DNA of 64,000 bases from Proteles cristata cristata (Eukaryota > Chordata > Mammalia > Carnivora > Hyaenidae), in NCBI GenBank assembly GCA_017311185.1, contig JAESUZ010004818.1, positions 1,364,001 to 1,428,000 on the forward strand, given 5' to 3'. The notes under the pieces are model-generated. The model was not told the origin of the DNA. It saw only the letters and a program-made list of their open reading frames with translations, and made no database searches. Numbering within the stretch: the stretch's first letter is position 1; every line of letters starts with the position of its first letter. Shown here piece by piece: positions 46,263 through 58,780 of this stretch. The position numbers and the translations under genes are program-made.

Positions 46263-48179
46263 ATGATCAGGAAATAGCTGTTAAATTATCAGACCTGAAG
46301 ATTCAGTCAGGGTGCAGAGAAAGCTGGGTCGCTGCCCACGCCAGGCAGTGTATTGATATAGCTGTTTTCAGCTGGAAAAGCAGGACTGGGCTTCACGATG
46401 GGAGTCAAGGAAGTTTGTGTCGGGAAGGAGTGCACACAGGTGCCATCAGCCTGGTGGAGGCCATGGTCCACTCACCTACCCGTGACTGACCCTTCACGAC
46501 AAAGGGGAAGTGTCAGGTAATTGGGTTGCCCTAGAGAAGAGGTGATGCATATGTAATGTGGTAGCAACAATGGGAGACCCGGTGGACAGACCTGCACCCA
46601 GTGTCCTCACAGGCCTGGGGCTGGACGCCTGAGGACGGCAGTAGGGCAAGGAAGGCTTAGCCCAGGATGCTCACGGGTTCTGCCCCGAGTGTGCCCTGGA
46701 GAAGAGGAATATGAGCAGACATTGGAGATGCTCATGCCTCCAAGCTGATGCAGATAAATCCTGAAGACTGGACAGCTTGGAACTGGGAAGATGGTGAATC
46801 ACAGCCAGGAAGGAGGTGGGCCCCGTGTTCCACCTGTCACCCAGAGAAGAAGCAGGATGCGGACCTCAGATTTGTTACAGGTCAGGAGGAGATCTGAGCA
46901 GGACATAGTGGAGGGGAGGCTGGCCCAGGATGAAGCAAATCAGGCAAGGAATGCACTGGTGTGAGGATATCTTAGGCTTAGATTGGACCCTGCCACGCTG
47001 GGACTGACGCCTCTCTGGGTCTGGCCTTCTGTTAGTTCCTGTAGGCACCGTGAGATGAACATTGTAGAGCAGATGTCTGTCAAAGGATCTCTCTGTCTCT
47101 GTGGTTCTTATCCAAGGCAAAGCTAAGCGGCATTTGGATATGCTGCATACAAATCATTACCTGGGAAAGGTGGGGTCCGTGAGGTCCGCCCAGGCCAGGA
47201 CCCTGAGCATCTTTGGCTCCCTGGGTACTAGGAGTAGACATGTGGAGAGAGGGGCAGTTATCAACCTTCCACAGCCATTGGTGACAGAGCTTGGGGGGCC
47301 GCTTCCCAGAGGAGGCCACGTGATGCCCACACCCCTCCTCCTAGGTTCCCCGAGGCAGAAATCCTGGGCCTGTGATCCCATCCTCTGACAAGTCTTCACT
47401 CCTTTTGAGGCCATTCCAGGCTGGAAAGCCACTGCCCACTTTCCATCTTCATTAAAGCCGTTCCTTTCTTTGATAGAAACAATGCAGAACGAGCAGGGAC
47501 AACAATGTCTAGGCACCCAGAGGGGCCCCTCACAGGGACTTGGAGACGCACTGCAAGTTCTCCTCCTTTGTTACTTGTGTACTCCGGCTTCTTGGAGGGA
47601 CACTCGGTTCCCTGCAAGGCCATGCTTACCACAATAGTCAATAGGGACAGGCGGCTCTTTTCCTTTGTGTCACCTGCAAAAAAAAGCCATCCTGGCACGG
47701 CAATATCACAATCTCCAGGCCTTAGAGAGACCTCCCCAGGTCTCCTCTGAGTCACCGTGTCCCTGTTTGCAGGACTATCTCCGTTAGGGCCTGCTGTGCC
47801 AGCTTAATTCATAGTGACACTCTCTTTCCCTCTCAAAAGTGACCTGGTTTCCATAATACATTAGATGCTACCCCTCCCCTATTAGCTATGTGTGACAAGG
47901 CTGTCGAGAGGCCTCAGACAGCTCCCTTTTCTCTGTTACAATTAATTTAAGTGGATGAGAAGAACACCAAGGCTATGAAAAATGAGAAAGCCAAAGTTAA
48001 TAAGGAAGGCTCACAGAATACTGTGACCAAGAGTGGCATGTGTGGCATAGGTCTCACACTCAGAGGGACAGAGGAAGAAAGAATGAACAGTTTCATGAAT
48101 TTGAAACGTGAAAGACAATGATACCTACGTGAGATACTATCATCTGTGAGAAATAAAAATTTGGTCATTCAGATGATGA

Positions 48180-48860
48180 AAATATGTCTCCTCTTTATTT
48201 GGTCTTTCACAGTGCCTGCCTCCCAAACCCTTGGAATTTCCTGAGTGTTGAGAGTGAGAAATGTGTCTTTAGTTGTTAATGACGTGACCCTTGGACCTCA
48301 CTAAGGATGGAGGCTGATCACCAGGAGCACCAACCGTGTGATCAGAGGAATGGACCTTTCATTCCCTCCTCCTGACATCCAGAAAGGGGTCAGTAGCCTG
48401 AGGGGTGAATCAGCCACCTATGGCCAAGGATTTAATTAATCCTTATGCAATGAAGCCTCCATGAAACCCCAAATGGCTGGGCTCACACGGCCACTGGATT
48501 GGTGAAAAGTGGGGAAATGGTGGGCCTGGAGAGGGCGTGGAAGCCTGTGCCCTCTTCCCAGTCCTTGCTCTATGTATCTCCTCATCTGGCTGTTGATTTT
48601 CATCCTTTATCATATCCTTTAATAAACTGGTAAATGTAAATAAGTGATTTCTCGAGTTCTGTGTGCCACTCTAGCAAGTTAATCGTACCCAAAAAGAAGG
48701 TCACTGTAACCTCCAATCTGTAGTGGGTCAGTAAGAAACATATATAAAAGCTGGGGTGTGGTCCTGTAGGACTGAGTCCTTCCTGGGGTGTAGTCCTATA
48801 GGACTGAGTCCTTAACAAGTGGGATCTGTGCTATCTTTGGGGAGAGAGTGTCAGAATTGA
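48180..48860 (+). mobile_element. Ancient retroelement-like sequence, family unassigned
   Basis: Contains a repeat-like series (tcctttaataaactggtaaa, agttctgtgtgccactctag, aagttaatcgtacccaaa, ggactgagtccttaac) that I recognise as a dispersed mammalian repeat but cannot name safely. Confidence 0.45.
48751..48814. repeat. 32-bp tandem duplication
   Basis: Units 48,751-48,782 and 48,783-48,814 differ at two positions (ctggggtgtggtcctgtagg versus ctggggtgtagtcctatagg). Confidence 0.95.
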
Positions 48861-49280
48861 GAGGAATTCTTGTATACCCTGCTAGTGTGTGAGAACTGGT
48901 TGCTGATGCATGTAGACAACCCCCCAAACACTGGAACTGAATGTGGGAGCCCTAAAAAGTCTACCTCATTGGGCTGTGTCAGGATGGGATGCTTAAGGCT
49001 GAAAGGGTCTTGGATTAATTCTGAGCACTTGGAAAGCACTTTATACATTGAACTCTTCTGTGAATAATTATGAATTAAGAAAATTCATAATTATTTATAC
49101 TTTGCTGGAGACAGTAAGATTAATTAATATAGTATTACCAAGTCCACACATTAACACATTAATAAGTAAGATTACCAGTCAGAGTTGCAGTTTTAATGAT
49201 CTGGGTTTAATTTTTCAGGACACAGCAATATTCCTTCAATTATGGGTGTCTCTCAAAATCCCTTTGTTAGAAATAACTGT

Positions 49281-49440
49281 TGGGGTACCTGGGTCGGTTA
49301 AGCGTCAGACGTCAGCTCAAGTCATGATCTCGCAGTTCGTGAGTTTGAGTCCCACATCAGGCTCTGTGCCTGGAGCCTACTTCAGATTTTGTCCATCTGT
49401 CTGTCTGTCTCTCTCAAAAATAAATAAACATTAAAAATTT
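49281..49440 (+). mobile_element. Carnivore SINE, shortened
   Basis: Head missing gtggctcag (ggggtacctgggtcggttaa); tail with ctgtctgtctgt. Directly abuts the next SINE. Confidence 0.85.
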
Positions 49441-49660
49441 GGGGGGGCACCTGGATGGCTCAGTCAGTTAAGCGTCCAACTTCGGCTCAGGTCATGATCT
49501 CGCAGTTCGTGACTTCGAGCCCCACATCGGGCTCTGTGTTGACAGCTCAGAGCCTGGAGCCTGCTTCAGATTCTGTGTCTCCCTCTCTTCTCTGATCCTC
49601 CCCTGCTCATGCTGTCTCTCTCTCTCAAAAATAAATAAAACGTTAAAAAAAATTTTTTTT
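49441..49660 (+). mobile_element. Carnivore SINE
   Basis: Full-length, inserted directly at the A-rich end of the preceding SINE, same orientation. Confidence 0.9.
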
Positions 49661-49697
49661 AATTCATCCATAAAAAATGTTTAATATTAGTGATTTC

Positions 49698-49805
49698 GAG
49701 GTGCCTGGCTGGCTTAATTGGTAGAGCATGTGACTTGATCTCAGGATTGTGAGTTCGAGCCCAGGTAGGGTATAAAGATTACTTAAAAATAAAATCTTTA
49801 AAATT
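49698..49805 (+). mobile_element. Short ancestral tRNA-Lys SINE
   Basis: gaggtgcctggctggcttaa, gagttcgagcccaggtaggg, then AAATAAAATCTTT; no CT-rich tail, as in the short carnivore SINE form. Confidence 0.8.
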
Positions 49806-50240
49806 TTTTGAAATAAAATGTTACTGGTTTTAAAAACCATTATTATATTCAGCATGCCTAAAATTCCTTTTTGAAAAAAATAGAGTAAAAAATCTCTACA
49901 TATTTATATGGGACACTGACTCATTTATCAATTTGTAACTTCTCATCTTCATTAATTTGGGTGAACTATTGATGTGTATGGAGGTGTTTGCACATTTAGC
50001 GCTGTTGTGGGGAGTGTTTATGTGATGAGAGAGGAAGGCACATACCTGTTAATTATATGATGAATAGACATTTGCTGATTTTCCTGATCTCCACACTGGA
50101 ATCCCAATCAGGTCAGGAAGTGGGCTGTTGGGTTTTTCACCATTAACACTCAATGCCTAGGAAAATGCCTAGAATATAGTCAGGCTTAACACACCGTAGT
50201 TAAAATGAGCGTGTTTACTGAAGAGAACTTGAAAAATATT

Positions 50241-50431
50241 GCAGCGCCTGGGTGGCTCAGTTGGTTGAGCGTCCAACTTCACTCAAGTCATGGTCTCATG
50301 GTTCGTGAGTTCAAGTCCCAGAGTCGGGCTCTGTGCTGACAGTGTGCGGCCTGGAGCCTGCTTTGGATTCTGGGTCTCCCTTTCTTTCTGCGCCTCCCCC
50401 CTCTCAAAAATAAACACTAAAAATTTTGAAC
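50241..50431 (+). mobile_element. Carnivore SINE
   Basis: gcgcctgggtggctcagttgg head; target duplication aaaaatatt at 50,232-50,240 and 50,432-50,440. Confidence 0.9.
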
Positions 50432-52129
50432 AAAAATATTAGATATAAAGAGAAAAAGAAAAAACAATACTAATTTCATCAACCTGGATTGGGGGAGGGG
50501 GAGTGAAGAACCTTGCAGATCCTACACGTTTGGCCTCCAGGCTACTTTCTAAGTACATGTACATGTGTGAAGACATAAACAAAGACAGGAATATTATACT
50601 TGTCATTTTATATTCTGCTTTTTCCCTGAACAATTTACCATGACTGTTAGTCCTTGTTACTGTGCTGACCCACCACAAAGTCAGTGGCAAAGGTGAAATT
50701 CAAATCCAGTCTGTCAGGATTGAGCCTTTGGAATCTTAGCCATACGCTGTTCAGCCACCACCTGAACTTGGCTGAATACAATGATTGTACAATATAATTT
50801 ATTTTATTTTCTTTTAATTCAATTCTAGTAAACATGCACGAGCTTAATAATGGCTCTCCCAGGGGTGTGATCCCTGCAAGGAAGCACTGATCTCTTCTGC
50901 CTTTGCCTGCTCTGTTCCCAAGGCCTAGCTCATTTCCTCCCTCACCCTGGGAGCTCATTCAATAGGTAGTGGGTAAGTGAATGAGTGGATGAATGAGTTT
51001 TGCAAGCATCTTTGCTGACAAGGCAAATAGTTGGAAGTTTGTAAAGGCTCTGAGTTAGATTATTTGGACTTTCCTAGGCCTGTAGGGGAGGAAGGGGAGA
51101 TTGCAGTGCTGGGCTGCTCCCTCCTGGGTCAGGTCATTCAGGAGCAAGGCCCGTTGGCCAGCCTGGAGTTCTCGTCACTTTGCCCAGCTCTTTCAGCAAA
51201 GGGACAAGTGGGTCATTAACAGGAGACTTTGTAAACATGTTTTAAACAGCATGGTTTGACAGGACTCCATAAATCATGAGTTGTATGTAAACCACACTTT
51301 TTTTTTTCTTTCAGAAAAGACCTGGATTTTCCTCCCATAGTTAGAGATTTCAAAAAGCAAACCAGGGAAATCAGAGAATTGTGAAAGGTCTCCCTCTGCA
51401 CCCATATTTGAAAAGCAGGCTAAGTTGAGTGATGATTCTTCTCTGCCTCCCACATGTGAGGCCCAAGAGGCTCCATGCACCCCACATCCCAGGGAGAGCG
51501 TCCAAGAAGCAGGCCAGATCTCCCGAGCCGTCATGATGAACAGGTAGCACTGCAGTCCCAGGCAGTCGCCACCTCCTCGTCCCATTCCACCTCCGGACCA
51601 AAAGGAAAGGCCTAGGCAGGAAGAGAAGAGGTCCTCAGTCACTCTTGGGGTCTCCAGAAAGACCACTGAGGTTAGAGGAAAGGCAGTGACTGGGCCAGGT
51701 GAGGCAACGCCTTACCTAGAGAGAGGCTTGGAACATGGGCCACTGTCAGCACCAGTTGGTGGGTCCACCGGCTCCTCTCTGGGGAGGGTCCTGTGTGGCT
51801 GGGGTGCCCATGTGGAGCTGAACTTCACCTCAGGGGCACCACCGGCACACTTTGTGATTAATAATAAGTAAAGCCTATTATTTCTTCCTAGTCATTATAA
51901 TGAGAGTAGACCTGTATAGGCTGAAAGATAACGGTATTATTTCATTATTTCTAAGATACACATTTCTTGAGTATAATTTTCTGAAATTCAAACATATCTT
52001 ACATTCACTAATGACCGACCAGGCAGCATTCATAAAATAGTTGTCATTGCTTTAGGAATACATTTTGTGTATTTTTTTTTCCTTTTTTGCTTATACACAA
52101 GAGTGATATAAGATATAAATGTGTACCTA

Positions 52130-52478
52130 AGATGAGAAAGAATGAAATCTCGCCATTTGTAGCAACATGGATGGAACTCGTTATGCTGAGCGAAATAAAT
52201 CAGGCAGAGAAGGACAGATACCATATGTTTGCACATATAGGTGGATTAGGAGGAACTTAAAGGAGGACCATGGCAGGAGGAAAAGGGGAAAAATAGTAGG
52301 GGAGAGGGAGGGAGGCAAACCATGAGAGACTCTTGAATGCTGAGAACAAACTGAGGGCTGATGGGGGTGCGGAGAGGGGAAGGGGGGAGATGGGCATGGA
52401 GGAGGGCACTTGTGGGGATGAGCACTGGGTGTTATATGGAAACCAATTTGACAATAAACTATTTAAGAAAAAAAAAGT
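52130..52478 (+). mobile_element. Carnivore L1 3' end, sense
   Basis: agcaacatggatggaactcg, ccatgagagactcttgaatg and gagaacaaactgagggctga are L1 3' landmarks; ends aataaactatttaagaaaa. Heavily 5'-truncated. Confidence 0.85.
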
Positions 52479-53280
52479 TTGCTTAAGTAATTCCAAAAGG
52501 ACTCTTTCAGTAGGTATAAAATAAAAATGCTGAATGATCAGAGAAAAATGTTACATCCTCACTTAACTAAATACTTTTTTCTTGGTGGTTGATGAATAAT
52601 AATACATCTTTCAATCCATGGTGTCTTGCACTCAGAGAAATGCAGTGTGCCTTTCCCTCCTCCTCTGTTCTCACAGAGCACTCTCTGCTAACTTGACCCT
52701 CTGATGATGAGCACAGTACTCTAGAAGTTCAAAATATATATTGCTTTCTCCCAAGGCTTCTCCTCAGAAACCATAATGACTAAGAGTTTATGTACACTTG
52801 AGGTTTCTAATTTTCCCTTCTATGAGAGAGAGCCCACGGCACTCCTAGAGAAAGTTACATATTTTCTGTGGCAAAGTAAAATGTGGTCATTCTTTCTATA
52901 TCTTTAGAGATTTCATTGTAGATTTACATAGTCACCTCCCGGTGCCTCATTACCACATTCTGCATACCAAGCCCTGTTCCAAACCTTTGTACTTTCTATA
53001 ATCCCAACCTTCCTCCCAGTTCTGTCTACTTTTGAACAATACCTTTCTACATCATTCATTCATTTCAACAGATACTTACTAATCCACTACTATTTGCCAG
53101 ATGCTATGACAGGTACTGTGGATGCAAGTCTGACATGTAACAGGAGAGCCATGCTGTTTGCTCTTGGCTTTCCTACCTACTTGCCCTAAAGACAGACACA
53201 GCAACAGACAAACTCAGTGGAGCGTGATGAGTCCTAGGGTTGGGGCCCAGCAGGAGCAGGCACAGCTGGGTCTGTGCAGA

Positions 53281-53592
53281 TCCCTGTCCTCCGTCCGTAG
53301 CGTGCGGCCCCCCTCTCCTCAGCGTCCTTCCTTCTGAGAACACGAGATGTTTCTGCCCCTTCAGGGTTACCGCCCCTGTGGGCTTGACCCCACCCTCTCC
53401 TGCTTCCCCTTAATTTTGTGCATCTGTTGTTCGTTCCACTTTATCGTTGGTGTGTACAAACAAGAAGAGAGCGGAGTGAAAAATTAAAAGTGTTTGGAGG
53501 GAAGAAAACACCACCACCATACGTTCTGTACACTGTGTAATTATCCTACAAAATGAATGAGAAATAAAGACTCTCAAAAAAAAAAAAAGGTG
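53281..53592 (+). pseudogene. Possible processed retrocopy 3' end
   Basis: Sequence with an AATAAA at 53,563-53,568 followed about 8 nt later by a 13-14 A tract, the form of a retrotransposed mRNA end. I do not recognise the parent gene and no coding frame is evident; the left boundary is a guess. Confidence 0.3.
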
Positions 53593-53599
53593 AGGTACA

Positions 53600-53799
53600 G
53601 GGTGCTTGAGTGGCTCAGTCAGCTAAGCATCTAACTTCGGCTCAAGTCATGATCTTGTGGTTCGCGGGTTCGAGCTCTGCTGTGAGCATAGAGCCCTCTG
53701 GATCCTCAGTCCTTCTCTCCCTTCACCCCTCCCCCACTCATTTTCTTGCTCTCTCTCTCTTTCTCTCAATAATAAACAAACATTAAAAATTTTTAAAAA
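53600..53799 (+). mobile_element. Carnivore SINE
   Basis: gggtgcttgagtggctcag head; flanks aaggtgagg on both sides. Shares an edge with the A tract of the retrocopy-like fragment. Confidence 0.88.
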
Positions 53800-54649
53800 G
53801 AAAGGTGAGGGGGCTTGTTGGCCTATACCTGTCTTAAAAAATTGTTAGAAGCTCTTTAGAGAGAAGGAAAATAAAAACTGAGACCCACATAAAGAAAGCA
53901 ACAGCATTGAGGAAGGAATAAGTAAAGGTAAAACAGGATTGATAACAGCCCGTACATTCTCATTAGGTCAGTTCAGTCCGTACACACTGCACCCCAGGCT
54001 CCCCAGTGTACGGAGCCTGCTCTCACCAACCAGTGGCCATACTGTGGCCTTCACCTAATTCTCCTGCCCCTACCTTATTCTGACTTACATTCACTCCTCG
54101 CACACTAAGCCTCCAGCCTACCATACCTCCCCCACCTGCACTGCTACTCGCCCTTTCTGATGGGAACCAGAAGTCTCTCGTGACTAATCACTTCATAGCC
54201 AGGCTTTTATGTCCTTGTTAACAATGAATGAAATTAGTCTTTCCTCTATAAAATTTTATCACTTATATTCCTCTAATAGGAGTTCTCATCAGTTCCTCTT
54301 GCAGGGAGGAGTTACATTCTAGTTATCAATTTATTTATTTGAGCTCTATATCCACCTTTCTTTGCCCTGTTTGTGATACTAGACCCGGTAACATTTCTCT
54401 TGTGCCAGCCGAGCACGACCTTTGTTGTCGGTAGAGGGCGCTAGAGGGACAAATAGGAAAGAAACTGTCCCAGCCCTGAGCTTCACCTCCTTCAAGCTCC
54501 TGGGCTGCTCTTCTCAAGTGCAGGACCCCAGTGGCACTCACCACAGGGAGTTTCGTTGGTATCTCACTGACGTTTCTTGACAAGTTCCGTTATGCCTTCC
54601 TGGATTTCCAGGGTGTTCTACAGCACTCTGCCTGTGTTGCAGGAGGGGT

Positions 54650-55590
54650 GCGTAGCCATATACCACAGACTGAGTGACTTACACCACAGAAATGTTTTCT
54701 CATATTTCTGGAAGCTGGAAGTCCAAGTTGAAGGTGCAAACTAATTTGGTACCTGGTGGGAGCTCTCTTCTTGGATGGCAGATGGACACCCTGTAGTATT
54801 GTGCCCAATTCGCGAGTCCCCTAAGACCCTCAAGGAGCCGACACCGATGCAAGTACAAAAGGGTCTTTATTACAAGCTCGAGCAGGGGCTCACCCGCCTA
54901 CCGGTGTAGTGGCAGAAGGTGAAGCCTCGAACAATAGCGAGTAGGGTTTTTATGGGGTCAGGGATGGTGGTGTTACAGTGCACACATTGTACATATAGCA
55001 TCATCACATAAGCACCAATTACAATTGTACAGCAGCACCCATGGTAACAGCTTTGACCATTCAGTATCTGTGAGGTGTTCATTACTTTTGGTGGGTCCCA
55101 ATCATGACTTTTGAGAATCCTTTGAAAATGACCAATTATGAGGTGAGTTCAAAGGGCCCACGTGGGGTTCAGGCAAGTGGTAAGAAATTGGCTAGTTTGT
55201 ACAGAATAACTGTCTACAGTTCCCAGCCTTGACTCAGACCACAGGAATGTTTTTTGATTAGCTGATCTGAGGGCGGTCCAAGGATGGCTTTAGCCTTGAG
55301 CAATCTGAGGAACTGGGGCTACATGCAGCCCGAGGTTGCTCTTAATGGAGGCCTTAATTTCAAAATGACGTTACTTCAGTAGCTGTGTCCTCACCGGACA
55401 GAAAGGAGGGAGCAAGATCTCTGATATCTGATATTATAAAGACTTTCATTCTATCAGAACCAGTTCCATATTTCTGACTTAGTTTAACCGTAGTTACTTC
55501 CTTAGTCCAAGTATATAGCCACACTGGGAGTAAAGGCTTCAACATACTGATTTGAAGTGGGGGGGACACAATTCAATCCATGGCACTGCC
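54650..55590 (-). mobile_element. MaLR (MLT1/MST-type) LTR, split by a younger LTR
   Basis: Left part (54,660-54,796) has accacagactgagtgactta and tctggaagctggaagtcc; right part (55,379-55,590) has ctgtgtcctcac and gacacaattcaatccatgg. Together they give the antisense of one MaLR LTR. Confidence 0.75.
54797..55378 (-). mobile_element. Solo LTR of a gammaretrovirus-like endogenous retrovirus
   Basis: 582 bp, - strand orientation. It starts TGAAGTAACGTCATTTTG and ends near GGGCACAATA. On that strand it has a TATA-like CCATAAAAACC around 54,947-54,957, an AATAAA at about 54,867-54,872, and a U5-like GTGTCGGCTCCTTGAGGG. Flanked by the 4-bp duplication gtag at 54,793-54,796 and 55,379-55,382, the size typical of gammaretroviruses. 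No internal viral genes are present. Confidence 0.8.
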
Positions 55591-56574
55591 CCTTCTGGAC
55601 TGGCCTCGGGCACATCAGCAGCATTCTCCCTCCTGCCCCCCTGGGGGCTGCCTCCCAGGAGTTTGCCACAACCCAACTGCATTCCCAATTCAGCCCCGTG
55701 CCCGGGCAGTTTCCTGCCAAGTCTCCTTGTCACCTCGGTGGGAGAGTCCTTGCTTGTCAGCTTTGGCTTGTGACACCCAGCAGTCTATCAGCCACCCAGC
55801 AGGCTGCAGGACTTCAACAAGATCTACATCTCAGCTTTGTGTGTTCTGTGCCTTTAATATTTAATTGTGTGCCAGTTAATAATTCCTTGCATTATAATTT
55901 CCTATCTCCACTTACTACCCGATTTCTGTCTCCTGACTCGACCCAACTGATAAAAGGGGTCTTTCTATCCTGCTTACTCTTCACTACCATTTCCCTAACT
56001 TGGACTGCTTAAGGTGCAGAAGCTGTGAGGAAGGATCACAAGGGAGGTGGGTTTACGTCTTCATTAGGGCTGAGCAGGGCAGTGGAGAAAACTGCTTTGG
56101 ACCAGGTCTTAGATGGCATGGACAGAAACTGGTTTTAACTGGATTTGAAGGTGCTGCTTGGAAACCAGCGCAAGATCCAGGTGGTGGCCGGAGCAGGATT
56201 CCACAGTACCATCCTCCCATGGCTGTGTCCCCCACCTCCAGGGACAGGGACCATGAGGAACAACACAAAGGCACCCGGATGCTGAGGACAGAGAAGGAGA
56301 CGGGCGACAACTGACAGGAGAGTGGGGTCTGGACATGGAACGGCCTGGAAAGATCATCAGGGTAACCAGAGGGGTCTGGATAGGGCAGCTGGTCTGATCC
56401 AGGAAGGGGGAGTAAAGGGCGTCTGCCCTGTGTGACACTGACATGGTCACCCTCGCACCGAACACACGGCCACAGGCTCGGCCTGCATGTGTGTGTCCCT
56501 CCATCACCCCTGGGAACAAATGAGCAGTCCTTACATCATACAACAACATGTGTTTTTCAAGAAACTCTTAAGCA

Positions 56575-56580
56575 TTTATT
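56575..56580 (-). promoter_or_regulatory. SAA1: SAA copy 2 polyadenylation signal
   Basis: AATAAA on the - strand, about 114 nt after the stop codon, at the position equivalent to that of copy 1. Confidence 0.85.
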
Positions 56581-56693
56581 ACACCTATTAGGAGCCCTAC
56601 AACAGCATCTGTGGACAGAAAACTCAATGACTTGGTGTCTCTGCCCTCGGGGGCCTCCCAGCCCCTGTGCTGAGTGCATAGCAAAGAGGAGGC

Positions 56694-56856
56694 TCAGTAC
56701 TTGTCAGGCAGGCCAGCAGGTCGGAAGTGGTTGGGGTCTTTGCCGCTCCGGCCCCATTCATTGGCAGCCTGGTCAGCCTTCGAATCTTCTACTCCGTGGC
56801 CGCTGTCTCCATGCCTAAAAAAGTCTGTGACTCTCTGAGTATGCTCTCTGGCATCG
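56694..56856 (-). CDS. SAA1: SAA copy 2 exon 4, coding part
   Basis: S(split) [16 protein letters not shown] to DKY and TGA at 56696-56694. Differs from copy 1 at F/V, L/F, N/D and A/V. Confidence 0.95.
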
Positions 56857-58749
56857 CTGGAATGGAGGAAGGCAGGTGGGAGATAAATTAGCAGCTGATG
56901 AGCAATAGCCCCTTCCCCCATCTCTATTCTTCCCAAGGGATGGCTGACAAGAGCCAAGGAAAGAGGGGATAAAACACTGACATTCCCTGCCTCTGCCCCC
57001 CAAACAGACCACCTCATCTGGGGCTGGTCCCTTTGCTGGGTGAACAGCACTCAGAGGGGGAGGGTGGGGCCCACCCATTCCCCCTGGCCTTGCTCTGGCT
57101 CCATCAGCCACTCACACCCCACACTGGGCACAGAGGGGAGGGTGGGCAAGAGGACGAGGAGCCACAGTCTCTACAGGACACTTCTCCAGGGCGTGGCCCC
57201 TCCTGGCTGTCCAAGGCAGCCACGCTCAGCTCCCCCACTCCTGCGTCCCCTGGAGCCCCGTTACCTGATCACTTTTGCCGCCCAAGCGCCCCCAGGTCCC
57301 CTCTGTGCGGCATCGTAGTTCCCCCGGGCGTGGAAGTATTTGTCTGATTCTTTGTAATTGGCTTCTCTCATGTCAGAGTAGGCTCTCCACATGTCCATAG
57401 CCCCTGAGAGAACAGGTCACAGCAATGGGAAACCAGGTGAACAGAAAGCACACCTTAGGGAAGACTCAGGGAACGACACATGTACCACTGACTCCAGATT
57501 TCTCCCTGTGGTCCCCCCTTGGATACCACAGACTGAGAACAAGTCTGCATCCTGGTTGGTTTCTCCAGCTTTCTCTACTGACAGTCGTGTGGGAGGGGCA
57601 CAGCTGGGTTGTACCTGCGGGACCATGTGCTGCATCTCACTTAGGGCTCTATGTGAGCTGTTTAAAGGAAACAAAGGAGGTATCACAGCACAGGATTTCT
57701 CAACTTGAGCACCCCTGAAATGTGGGGCCAATTCCTTGCTGCTCAGGCCTGTCCTGATACTATAGGATGTAAGGCAGCATCCCTGACCCCTTCCCACTGG
57801 ATGTGGGCAACAGAGTCCCTGAGGGTCACAACCAGAAATGTTCCCAGATGTTGCCTACTGTCCCCAGGGCCCCAGACTGCTCTCAGTTAGGAAGCACTGT
57901 TGTAAAATGAAGCCAAATGTCATAAGGCCCAGGGGACTCGGGTAAGTGTGGAGGTGACATACAGACAGATTCTGGGAAAGGCCCAGCCATACAGCCCTTC
58001 TACCCCGAGGCCAAGGAAATGTATACTTGCAGAATGAGTGCACATAACTGTGGCCCAAGTCCCCTGAGTGTCAGGGGCACCAATGACATCCTGAGAACTT
58101 TCTAAAGAGGCTGTACCAATGATATGGGCAGCTTGAGGAAGCAAGTGGTAGGGCTGTGCCCATCAGCCACACTTGGCTGCACCTCCTAATCACCTGGGAG
58201 CGACTGAAAGTCTGGTGACCAGGTCACAGCCAGCCCACACCTCAGACTCCAGAGGTGGATCTCAGGCATCAGTAGTTTTCATGCTCTGCAGGCGATTCCC
58301 ACAAGTAGCTGATATCAGGAGCCACCCGACTTTAGGAGGTGCTCTCAGACACACCTACCAGGCCAGAGCTCTGGCCTCATGCACAGTTGGGTCCCAACCT
58401 CTGCTCGGCCACCTGCTGACAGGCAGTGAGTCCCTGGACAATGGACTAGGCTGCCCTAAAGCCCAGTTTTGTCCCCTTCAAGCGGGGGATGGTGCCTGCC
58501 TCCCTGAGGTGTTCTGAAGTCATACTGAGTGGCCACGTGTCCCAGCTTGACCAGAAGTGTCCCTGTTTGCCTAGAACTACCCCGGTGAGTACTGAGAGTG
58601 TCCTAGGAAGCGCCTCAGACCCACACTCACCAGGAGAGTTGGTCACCCTGAATTGCATGAAGGTGCTGACTTCCTAGTGCAGGTTTGGTAGATGTGATTA
58701 GTTCCTCATTTTCCTTTCTTTCTTCCTTTCTTCCTTCCTTCCTTCCTTC

Positions 58750-58780
<31 letters not shown>

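Larger units (their letters stand above)
45650..54630. other. Intergenic region between the two SAA genes
   Basis: No gene recognised. Contents listed separately are SINEs, an L1 3' end, a tandem duplication and a poly(A)-ended fragment. The stretch 46,270-48,180 shows nothing I can assign. Confidence 0.6.
56103..57405. repeat. Duplicated SAA block B
   Basis: Partner of 40,640-41,900. It includes an extra segment in intron 3 (about 56,885-56,945) and in the 3' flank (about 56,230-56,262) that block A lacks. Confidence 0.9.

Noticed and set aside
54797..55378. A complete endogenous provirus
   Set aside because: Only one LTR with a 4-bp duplication is present; no gag, pol or env reading frames are seen.
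56000..56314. Open frames near 40,632-40,832 and 56,000-56,314 sharing a similar peptide (LRWHGQKLVL)
   Set aside because: They lie in the duplicated SAA 3' flank, so similarity reflects DNA duplication. The frames differ by insertions and lack gene signals.
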